Assembly: GCA_050011635.1 (NCBI GenBank) | Contig: JBEKIU010000100.1 | Coordinates: forward strand, 1 to 14,899 | Reading direction: 5' to 3' | Length of the DNA stretch: 14,899 nucleotides | Origin: Bog-756 sp050011635 | Lineage (GTDB): Bacteria > Actinomycetota > Acidimicrobiia > Acidimicrobiales > RAAP-2 | Shown here: positions 1-5,934 of the stretch, in pieces | Numbering within the stretch: position 1 is the first letter of the stretch | Layout: every line of letters begins with the position of its first letter | The notes under the pieces: model-generated | Seen by the model: the letters and a program-made list of their open reading frames with translations, nothing else | What the model was told of the DNA's origin: nothing | The model's database searches: none | Program-made: the position numbers and the translations under genes

Positions 1-755
1 CGTCCCCGACCGGACACGGCTACGACCTGGTCGGCTCCGACGGCGGGGTGTTCGTCTTCGGGGGCGGCTTCTACGGCTCGTTGCCCGGGCTCGGCGTCCA
101 GGTGGACGACATCACCGGCATCGTGCCCACGGCCGGGGACGACGGGTACTGGCTGGTCGGGGCGGACGGCGGGGTGTTCGCCTTCAACGCCCCCTTCGTC
201 AACTCGCTGCCGGGCATCGGCGTCGCCGTCGACGACATCGCCGGAATCGTGCCCACCCTCGACGACCAGGGCTACTTCCTGGTGGGCCGGGACGGGGGCG
301 TGTTCAGCTTCAACGCGCCGTTCGAGAACTCCCTGCCCGGGCTCGGGGTCCACGTCGACGACATCGCCGGCATCGCCGCCACGGCCGACGACCACGGGTA
401 CTGGCTGGTGGGCTCGGACGGATCGGTCTACGCCTTCGGGGACGCCGGCTACTTCGGGAACGCCCCCGCCGGTGCGGTGGCCATCACCGCCACCCGTGAC
501 GGCGGCGGGTACTGGGTGGTCGGGGCCGACGGGGCGGTCAGCGCCTTCGGCGACGCCCGCTCCTACGGAGACCTTCCCTCCCTCGGGGTGGCGGTGGACG
601 ACATCGTGGGCATCGTGGTCTCCCCCGACGGCCAGGGCTACAACCTGATCGGCAGCGACGGCGGCGTGTTCAGCTTCGGCGACGCCTCCAACCTGGGATC
701 GCTCCCCGGGCTCGGCGTCCACGTGGACGACGTGGTCGGGGCCGTCCCGACCTGA
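1..755 (+). CDS. Repeat protein with GYWLVG/DGGVFAF tandem repeats, 3' part
   Basis: The reading frame is open from the left window edge (first full codon at base 3) to TGA at 753-755, so this is the C-terminal 250 residues of a longer protein. The GTG at 48 lies inside a repeat and is not the start. All visible sequence is six tandem repeats of about 42 residues. Each opens with a GYWLVG-type strand, continues with DGGVFAF and SLPGLGV, and ends VDDI-GIVPT. Strand-turn-strand repeats with conserved Gly, Asp and aromatic residues suggest a beta-propeller or similar solenoid, which is inference. Such repeats are common in large secreted or surface proteins of Acidimicrobiia and related actinobacteria, often attached to an enzymatic domain that would lie outside this window. 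No anchor, LPXTG motif or transmembrane segment follows the last repeat. Function unknown. The last 118 bases overlap the convergent phosphatase frame. Confidence 0.8.
   Translation, partial: SPTGHGYDLVGSDGGVFVFGGGFYGSLPGLGVQVDDITGIVPTAGDDGYWLVGADGGVFAFNAPFVNSLPGIGVAVDDIAGIVPTLDDQGYFLVGRDGGVFSFNAPFENSLPGLGVHVDDIAGIAATADDHGYWLVGSDGSVYAFGDAGYFGNAPAGAVAITATRDGGGYWVVGADGAVSAFGDARSYGDLPSLGVAVDDIVGIVVSPDGQGYNLIGSDGGVFSFGDASNLGSLPGLGVHVDDVVGAVPT
18..752 (+). repeat. Six tandem coding repeats, about 126 bp each
   Basis: Units begin at the Gly-Tyr pair: 18-143, 144-269, 270-395 (42 codons each), 396-506 (37 codons, lacking the SLPGLGV-VDDI section), 507-635 (43 codons) and 636-752 (39 codons, cut by the stop). 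Units 2 and 3 are the most alike, both with FNAPF then NSLPG. Unit 4 is the outlier, with a shortened second half. Units 5 and 6 carry one extra residue in the FGDA region. The array probably continues to the left of the window. Confidence 0.9.
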
Positions 756-1225
756 GCCGGACCGTCGGGCGGCGCCACGACCACCCGGCACACGCTGGCC
801 GTGGTCACGGTTCCTCTCGGCAGATCGGCGACCGGCGTACCGGAGGAGACGGCACGGAGCATCCGGATGCTGTCACCGTGGACGACGAGGACGACATCAC
901 CCACGTGCCGGCGGGACCGGATCCGATCGAGCACGCCGATGGAGCGGCGGAGGAGGGCCTGGTACGGCTCGCCGACGGCCTGCCGGCGTAATCGTCGGTC
1001 GGTCACGACCTCACGGCCCAGGCGCCCGGCGATGAGGGCAGCCGTGTCCCGCGCCCCGGAGTCGTCGCTCGAGTAGACCGCGGCAATGTCCTTGCCCTCC
1101 AGCAGCGAGGCCACTCGGAGCGCCTGGCGCCGCCCCGTGCACGTGAGCCCGGCCGCCGATCCCCGGTCAGCATCGCCCTGGCGGACCAGCCACATCACTC
1201 GTTGTCCCCGGCACCTGACGATCAT
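638..1225 (-). CDS. Histidine phosphatase superfamily protein with RQG instead of RHG
   Basis: A 195-residue protein with the phosphoglycerate mutase-like fold. It has the N-terminal strand and loop MWLVRQGDAD (11-20), a GLTCTGRRQA segment (26-35), a YSSDDSGARDTA stretch (51-62, with Arg59) matching the family's SSP..RA.QTA motif, and a second histidine in VVHGDSI (His116). The family's catalytic phospho-accepting His of the RHG motif is replaced by Gln16 (codon CAG, bases 1180-1178), so ordinary phosphohistidine catalysis is not expected. I chose ATG 1225 because the fold begins right after it. The frame is open upstream to 1324 but that extension looks unrelated. The fold appears to end near residue 152. 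The last ~39 residues, rich in Pro, Ser and Thr, are encoded antisense to the repeat gene. It could be a pseudo-phosphatase or a recently inactivated copy. No functional partner is apparent nearby. Confidence 0.72.
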   Translation of the reverse strand: MIVRCRGQRVMWLVRQGDADRGSAAGLTCTGRRQALRVASLLEGKDIAAVYSSDDSGARDTAALIAGRLGREVVTDRRLRRQAVGEPYQALLRRSIGVLDRIRSRRHVGDVVLVVHGDSIRMLRAVSSGTPVADLPRGTVTTASVCRVVVAPPDGPAQVGTAPTTSSTWTPSPGSDPRLEASPKLNTPPSLPIRL

Positions 1226-1567
1226 GCACCCACCGTGCTCCACGCTGCTTGGGGCCACCTGGGAGATCCCTTGGGAGACACTGTGAACGGGCCGGGACCG
1301 GACGGCGCGGCGGACCCGGGGCAATGGTGCGTGGCCCGACTCCGTCGGCGGTTACCCTGGGGGCGAGAAGGGTGTTCACTGGGATGAGCGAGGCGATATG
1401 GAGAGATCCCATCGGGCGGGCGCGGGAGGGCGCGGAACAGGTGCCGCTCTCGTTCGTGATCTCCTTCACAATGAGCCCGACGACCACGCCCGTGCCGCTT
1501 CGGTGAGGGCCGATGTGGTGCATGACCGGATAGTTCTCGTCGGCAGATCGCTGGACAGTCTGGGCTG
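1226..1567. other. 342-base stretch without a convincing gene
   Basis: This lies between the divergently transcribed phosphatase-like gene and the first DMT gene, so it should hold promoters for both. On the plus strand a TACCCT hexamer (1353-1358) could be a -10 element, but no good -35 is visible. A 40-codon frame, ATG 1384 to TGA 1506, has only a weak, distant purine-rich stretch upstream (GAGAAGG near 1365-1371) and no recognisable domain. I do not call it a gene. A TAGTTC hexamer at 1531-1536 is a possible -10 for the DMT gene. I see no tRNA, terminator or mobile element. Confidence 0.5.
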
Positions 1568-2527
1568 ATGGTCTACCTACTGGCTACGTTCAGCGCGCTG
1601 GCCAACGCGCTGACCAGCATCCTGCAGCGGATGGGTGTGGAAGATGCCCCGGCCGAGTCGACGCTGCGGTTGAGCCTGCTCACCCATGCCCTCAAGCGGG
1701 GGGTGTGGCTGCTCGGCTTCGCGGTGATGATCATCTCGTTCCTGTGCCAGGCGGTCGCCCTCCACCTCGGCGACCTCAGCCAGGTCCAGCCGATCCTCAC
1801 CACCGAACTGCTCTTTCTCGTGCTCCTCCTGGCCACCTGGTTTCGATTCCGGATCGGACTACGCGAGTGGTTCGGCTGCCTGGCCGCGGCGGGTGGGCTC
1901 GCCGGGTTCCTGGCCTTCGCCCAACCCGGCGGCGGCGAACTGGTGCCGACCAATCTGGGCTGGTTGGTGGTCGGCTCCGTCTGCGGGGGGGTCATCCTGG
2001 TCGCTGTGGTCCTCGCCCTGCGGGGCCCCCGCTGGTGGCGGGCAGCGATGTTCGGGGCCGCGGGTGCGGTCGGCTTCGCTTTCACCGCGTCGCTCATCAA
2101 GACGGTCGGCAACTACGTGGCCACCGACTGGACCCAGATGTTCGTCCACTGGCAGACCTACGGACTGGCCGTGTGCGGCGTCGGATCGGTGTTCCTGGCC
2201 CAGAATGCGTTCCACGCCGGACCCATCGCGGCCTCCCAGACCGCGCTCGTCCTGGTCGATCCGCTGGCCAGCATCGCCATCGGCATCGGCTTGTTCGGGG
2301 ACAACCTACGGACTGCGGGTGCCTACGGCCCTCTGGAGGCGTTGTCGCTCCTCGTCATGTTCATCGGGGCCGTCTCCATCGCCCACTCGCCGCTGATCTC
2401 GGGGATGAAGGGGGACGACGAGCGGTATTCGGAGCTGCTGTCGCTCCGTTCCCGATCCAAGCGCCTGGTGGATGCCGTCCAGGATCAGGTTCCGCCCGAG
2501 GTGCTCAAGCAGCTGCCGCTCAAGTGA
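1568..2527 (+). CDS. DMT-superfamily (EamA/NIPA-like) integral membrane transporter
   Basis: A 319-residue protein with about nine to ten predicted hydrophobic helices, roughly at 1-20, 47-67, 76-93, 101-118, 130-151, 159-178, 198-213, 220-243 and 256-273. A charged cytoplasmic tail of about 45 residues follows. It has the layout of drug/metabolite transporter superfamily proteins with ten helices and two related halves; the substrate is unknown. It is homologous to the membrane protein at 9054-9938. Both carry R-VWL-G in helix 2, LQA/CQA-AL--G-L--VQ after it, and an AQPG-G loop near residue 118. Start ATG 1568 has no strong Shine-Dalgarno sequence. The gene ends 12 bases from the convergent SDR gene, and no terminator hairpin is evident in that gap. 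Family assignment is good; transport direction and ligand cannot be inferred. Confidence 0.8.
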   Translation: MVYLLATFSALANALTSILQRMGVEDAPAESTLRLSLLTHALKRGVWLLGFAVMIISFLCQAVALHLGDLSQVQPILTTELLFLVLLLATWFRFRIGLREWFGCLAAAGGLAGFLAFAQPGGGELVPTNLGWLVVGSVCGGVILVAVVLALRGPRWWRAAMFGAAGAVGFAFTASLIKTVGNYVATDWTQMFVHWQTYGLAVCGVGSVFLAQNAFHAGPIAASQTALVLVDPLASIAIGIGLFGDNLRTAGAYGPLEALSLLVMFIGAVSIAHSPLISGMKGDDERYSELLSLRSRSKRLVDAVQDQVPPEVLKQLPLK

Positions 2528-2539
2528 CCCGCCCGGCGG

Positions 2540-3397
2540 TCAGAGCGAGCGCGGCCGGTTGACGAATCTTCCCGCCCTGGGGGAGAAGAACCAACCCCCG
2601 CCGGCCCTGGTTCCGCCGTCCACCGGGATGTTGTGCCCGGTCACGTAGCCGGCCAGATCGGAGGCCAGGAAGAGGGCCACGCGGGCCTGGTCCTCCGGCC
2701 AGCCGACCCGGCCCACCGGCGCCCATGACGACCACAGGCCTTCCTGCTCCTCGGAGCCGCCCAGATAGTCCACCTGAGGTGTCTGCGTGAGGTCGGGGCC
2801 GATCCCGTTCACCCGTACCCCGAACCGTCCCACGGCCACGGCGAGCGAGGTGGTGAAGTGGGCCGCCGCCGCCTTCATGGCCGCGTAGACGGGATCGCCG
2901 GGAAAGCCGCGGAGCCCCTCCACGGAGTGAAGGTTGACGATCGAGCCACGGCCCGCGGCGGTCATGCTCCCGAGGAAGGCACGCGTGGTGGCCAGGATGT
3001 GCAACAGGTTGATGCTGTACATGGCGTGCCACGACTCGGGGGTGGAGTCCTCGAAGCGGACCGACGGGCGATAGTCCCCGACATTGTTGACGAGCACGTC
3101 GATGCGGCCATGCTCGGACAGGACGCCGTCGGCCAGTCGATCGACGTCGGCGGGTACCGTGACGTCGACGATGTGGGTCCGGGCGGTCCCGCCGGCGTCT
3201 TCGATGACCTGCCGGGTGCGAGCGGCCCGCTCCTCGTCGACCTCGGCCAACTCGACCAGGGCGCCGTGCCGAGCGAAGAGCCTCGAGATGGCCCCACCGA
3301 TTCCGTCCCCGCCCCCGGTGACCACCGCCACACGGCCGTCCAACAGCCGGTTCCAGTCGTCGATGGGGATGACATCCGACGGTCGTTGCGAACTCAT
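2540..3397 (-). CDS. SDR-family NAD(P)-dependent oxidoreductase
   Basis: A 285-residue classical short-chain dehydrogenase. The cofactor-binding TGGGDGIG motif is at 27-34, an NNVG motif (normally NNAG) at 104-107, and the active-site set is Asn130, Ser158, Tyr171 and Lys175 (YAAMK). The C-terminal VTGHNIPVDGG stretch (252-262) is typical of FabG-like members. An acidic residue after the second strand (E52-V-D) fits NAD(H) preference, which is inference. Start ATG 3397 is chosen because GAGGAG (3407-3412 on the plus strand as CTCCTC) lies nine bases upstream; the frame is open further to 3604 but without family similarity. It probably oxidises or reduces a hydroxy/keto substrate. It is divergent from the acyl-CoA dehydrogenase operon and shares its upstream region, so co-regulation is plausible. 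The glycine-rich, aromatic C-terminal tail (from about 262) is longer than in minimal SDRs. Confidence 0.87.
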   Translation of the reverse strand: MSSQRPSDVIPIDDWNRLLDGRVAVVTGGGDGIGGAISRLFARHGALVELAEVDEERAARTRQVIEDAGGTARTHIVDVTVPADVDRLADGVLSEHGRIDVLVNNVGDYRPSVRFEDSTPESWHAMYSINLLHILATTRAFLGSMTAAGRGSIVNLHSVEGLRGFPGDPVYAAMKAAAAHFTTSLAVAVGRFGVRVNGIGPDLTQTPQVDYLGGSEEQEGLWSSWAPVGRVGWPEDQARVALFLASDLAGYVTGHNIPVDGGTRAGGGWFFSPRAGRFVNRPRSL

Positions 3398-3594
3398 GAT
3401 CAGGCACTCCTCACTCGGCACTCCACGCCCGGTGCATTGTGCACCGGCGGCGGGCCCCTGAAGCGATCGGATGCCGGACGGCGTGATCGGCGGGGCAATG
3501 GTACCGTCGAGTCTCGGCCGGGCCATCTTCGAAGGAAGCGCAGATCGATGGACGATGTGGGCGGGCGTGTACCGACCGGGAGGGGAAACGGGAG
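3398..3594. promoter_or_regulatory. Divergent promoter region between SDR and acyl-CoA dehydrogenase
   Basis: This 197-base space must drive leftward SDR and rightward acyl-CoA dehydrogenase transcription. On the plus strand TACCGT at 3502-3507 is a possible -10, with an undistinguished -35 area. It would leave a leader of about 80 bases ending in a GGAGGGG ribosome-binding site near 3581-3587. On the minus strand CACAAT, read inside the palindrome at 3429-3447, resembles a -10 about 40 bases before the SDR start. These promoter assignments rest on short motifs only. Confidence 0.35.
3429..3447. promoter_or_regulatory. Perfect 19-base palindrome, candidate operator
   Basis: CCGGTGCATTGTGCACCGG has two exact 8-base arms around a 3-base TTG centre. 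It sits 32 to 50 bases upstream of the SDR start and about 150 bases upstream of the acyl-CoA dehydrogenase start. No T-run follows on either strand, so it is not a typical terminator. Dyads of this size between divergent catabolic genes are usual targets of dimeric repressors such as TetR-type regulators. No such regulator gene is in the window, so the binding protein is unknown. Confidence 0.5.
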
Positions 3595-4983
3595 ATGACC
3601 ACAACAGATACGACCGCGACTGCCGACCCGCTCCTCGGCGAGCTCGATGATTGGCTGTCCGACAACTGGGACCCGGACCTCACCGTCGCCGAGTGGTGGC
3701 AGCGACTGGGCCTGGCCGGTTGGTCCGCCCCTTCCCTCCCGGTGGACGCCTACGGCCGCGGGCTGTCGCGCGCCGACGGGCTCAGGGTGCAGCAGCGGAT
3801 CGCTGCCCGGGGGGCCCTCGGGGCTCCGGCCGGGCTCGGACTGCTCCTCGCCGCCCCGACCATCGCCAGCCACGGGACCCGTGAGCAGATCGACACCTAC
3901 GTGCGCGACATCGTGACCGGCCGGCAGGCGTGGTGCCAGCTGTTCAGTGAACCGGCCGCCGGTTCGGACCTGGCCGGGCTGCAGAGCCGGGCGCGGCGGG
4001 ACGGCGACGAGTGGATCGTGAACGGTCAGAAGGTCTGGACGTCGGGCGGCCAGTATGCCGATCTGGGCATGCTCCTGGCCCGCACCGACACCCACGTCCC
4101 CAAGCACCAGGGGATCACCTACTTCGCGTTCCCCATGCATCAGCCGGGGGTCGACGTGCGCCCGCTGCGCGAGATGACGGGTCGGGCCCTCTTCAACGAG
4201 GTGTTCATGACCGACGCGCGGGTGGCCGACGACGCGGTGATCGGCGGCGAGAACCACGGATGGGCGGTGGCCAACACCACGCTCATGAACGAGCGCAGCG
4301 GGCTCGGCTCGGGGGCCGGCTCCCCGTTGGGCTCGGGCGCGACTCCGGGGACGGTGACCGGCCACCTCGAGCGCCGGGCGGGCGACTTCGTCGGGTCGAG
4401 CGGGCGCAGGACCGTCGGAACGGGCCCGCAGAGCAACGGTTCTGGGCCAGGGCCGGGGGGCGGCGACACCGACGGGGACGGCGAATCCGGCATGCTCGGG
4501 TTGATGTCGGGGGGAGCGGATCTGATGATCGGCTTGGCCAAGGACACGTCGGCGGCATCGGATCCCCTGGTCCGTCAGGACCTCGCCCGTCTCTATACCC
4601 TGGGCGAGCTCGGCCGCTTCAATTCGCTCCGGCTCAAGGCGGCCAAACAGTCCGGCAGGGACATACCGGGCATGCCCAACATCGCCAAGCTCTCCATGAG
4701 CCAGATCATCAGGCTCTCCCGGGACCTCGGCCTCCGGATCATCGGGGCCGGCGGCATGCTCCATGCCTACGACGACGCCGGCCGCAGGGAGCTGACGCAG
4801 GCCACCGGCGCCCCACGCAACGCACTGGTCACCGAGCTGGCCCTGCTCTCGCCGGCGCCTTCCATCTACGGCGGGACCGACCAGATCCAGCGCAACATCA
4901 TCGGCGAACGGGTTCTCGGGCTGCCCAAGGAACCCGGACCCGACAGGAACACGCCGTTTTCAGATCTTCCCGCCAACGGCTGA
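3595..4983 (+). CDS. Acyl-CoA dehydrogenase family protein (FadE-like) with Gly-rich insert
   Basis: A 462-residue flavoenzyme-type protein expected to introduce the alpha,beta double bond into an acyl-CoA. The family signature FSEPAAGSD is at 117-125, followed by the VNGQKVWTSG segment (142-151) and a PLREMTGRALFNEVFM stretch (190-205) in the middle domain. The C-terminal IYGGTDQIQRNIIGERVLG is at 424-442. At the site of the MCAD catalytic Glu (Y-E-G-T) this protein has Gly426 (Y-G-G-T). Many FadE paralogues share that, and they use another residue or act on unusual substrates. Residues ~236-300 form a Gly/Ser/Pro/Asp-rich insert after NERSGLGSG (232-240), where the usual family goes straight into a helix; total length is above the common ~380-400. 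ATG 3595 follows GGAGGGG. The next gene starts 30 bases downstream. Probably beta-oxidation-like; substrate unknown. Confidence 0.88.
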   Translation: MTTTDTTATADPLLGELDDWLSDNWDPDLTVAEWWQRLGLAGWSAPSLPVDAYGRGLSRADGLRVQQRIAARGALGAPAGLGLLLAAPTIASHGTREQIDTYVRDIVTGRQAWCQLFSEPAAGSDLAGLQSRARRDGDEWIVNGQKVWTSGGQYADLGMLLARTDTHVPKHQGITYFAFPMHQPGVDVRPLREMTGRALFNEVFMTDARVADDAVIGGENHGWAVANTTLMNERSGLGSGAGSPLGSGATPGTVTGHLERRAGDFVGSSGRRTVGTGPQSNGSGPGPGGGDTDGDGESGMLGLMSGGADLMIGLAKDTSAASDPLVRQDLARLYTLGELGRFNSLRLKAAKQSGRDIPGMPNIAKLSMSQIIRLSRDLGLRIIGAGGMLHAYDDAGRRELTQATGAPRNALVTELALLSPAPSIYGGTDQIQRNIIGERVLGLPKEPGPDRNTPFSDLPANG

Positions 4984-5013
4984 GGAAGAGACGGCCGAGA
5001 AAGAAGGGTGGAC

Positions 5014-5934
5014 ATGTCCGGGATCTGCGAAGGCAGGATCGTCGTCGTCACCGGTGCCGGTCGCGGCATCGGCCGCGGCCACGCCATCGAGTTCGCCCGT
5101 CAGGGGGCCAAGGTCGTGGTCAACGACCTCGGTGCCGAGGTCGACGGGAGCGGGTCTTCGGAAGGTCCTGCCGGAGAGGTGGTCGAGGAGATACGCGGCT
5201 TCGGGGCCGAGGCGGTCGCCAATGGCGAGGACATCAGTGACTGGGATGGAGCACAGCGACTGATCGCCACCGCCGTGGACACGTTCGGTGGGCTCGACGT
5301 CCTGGTGAACAATGCCGGGATCCTCCGGGACCGGATGTTGGTGAACATGACCGATACCGAGTGGGACGCGGTCATCCGGGTCCATCTGCGCGGCACCTTC
5401 GCGCCGATGCGGTGGGCCGCCGAGTATTGGCGCGACCGTGTCAAGGCCGGGGAGACCAACGACGCCCGCATCATCAACACGACCTCTCCGTCAGGCATCT
5501 ACGGCAACGTGGGCCAGACCAACTACGGGACGGCCAAGGCCGGCATCGCGTCGATGACGGTGATCGCGGCGATGGAGCTCGGTCGTTACGGAGTCACCGT
5601 CAACGCCATCGCCCCTGCCGCGTTGACCCGGATGACCGAAAACCTGGGCTTCGGTGAGGGGCAGGCCGACCGCAAGCCAGACGAGTTCGATCCGAACGAC
5701 CCCGACAACATCGCTCCGCTGGTGGTGTGGCTGGCCAGCCCCGCTGCGGCCGCCATCACCGGCAGGGTCTTCAATGTGTACGGCGGTCATATCAGCGTGG
5801 CCGAGGGCTGGGTGGCCGGACCCGGCGTGAGCAAGGACGACCGCTGGGAGCCGTCCGAGCTCGGCGAGGTCATTCCCGGGTTGGTGTCGAGGGCCGCGCC
5901 CAATGCCAATATGTCGGGCCGGCGGGACTCGTGA
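5014..5934 (+). CDS. SDR dehydrogenase, MFE-2/17beta-HSD4-like hydroxyacyl-CoA type
   Basis: A 306-residue short-chain dehydrogenase. It has TGAGRGIG at 13-20, an NDLG-AEVDGSG insertion after the second strand (37-47), NNAG at 99-102, Ser158 in NTTSPSG, and Tyr171/Lys175 in YGTAK. His124 in RVHLRGTF replaces the usual active-site-region Asn. The NDLGAEVDGSG loop and the VHLRG motif are typical of the hydroxyacyl-CoA dehydrogenase branch related to peroxisomal multifunctional enzyme type 2, which fits a beta-oxidation step after the dehydrogenase upstream. The C-terminus extends about 50 residues past the FNVYGGH core. ATG 5014 is preferred over GTG 5008 because GAAGGG lies at a suitable distance from it. 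The gene overlaps the hydrolase downstream by GTGA (5931-5934), implying coupled translation. Exact substrate unknown; a 3-oxoacyl reductase role is the main alternative. Confidence 0.85.
   Translation: MSGICEGRIVVVTGAGRGIGRGHAIEFARQGAKVVVNDLGAEVDGSGSSEGPAGEVVEEIRGFGAEAVANGEDISDWDGAQRLIATAVDTFGGLDVLVNNAGILRDRMLVNMTDTEWDAVIRVHLRGTFAPMRWAAEYWRDRVKAGETNDARIINTTSPSGIYGNVGQTNYGTAKAGIASMTVIAAMELGRYGVTVNAIAPAALTRMTENLGFGEGQADRKPDEFDPNDPDNIAPLVVWLASPAAAAITGRVFNVYGGHISVAEGWVAGPGVSKDDRWEPSELGEVIPGLVSRAAPNANMSGRRDS

Noticed and set aside
1..755. The repeats at the left edge as a CRISPR array or non-coding satellite
   Set aside because: The units are about 126 bases, contiguous without spacers, diverged at the DNA level and keep one open protein frame, so they are coding repeats.
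1384..1506. A 40-codon plus-strand frame
   Set aside because: It has only a weak, distant ribosome-binding site, no coupling to the DMT gene 61 bases on, and no recognisable composition or motif, so it is mentioned only within the intergenic entry.
1167..1523. A 118-codon minus-strand frame covering the space upstream of the phosphatase-like gene
   Set aside because: It overlaps the conserved start of the phosphatase-like protein in another frame, has no ribosome-binding site and resembles no family.
2525..2542. TGACC...GGTCA dyad between the convergent DMT and SDR genes as a terminator
   Set aside because: The arms are mostly the two opposing TGA stop codons, the stem is 5 bases with no T-run, and such a dyad is expected by chance at convergent stops.
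3400..4764. A 454-codon open frame on the minus strand across the acyl-CoA dehydrogenase
   Set aside because: The plus strand carries intact acyl-CoA dehydrogenase signatures over the same span; the minus-strand product has no domain and is Pro/Arg/Gly-rich.
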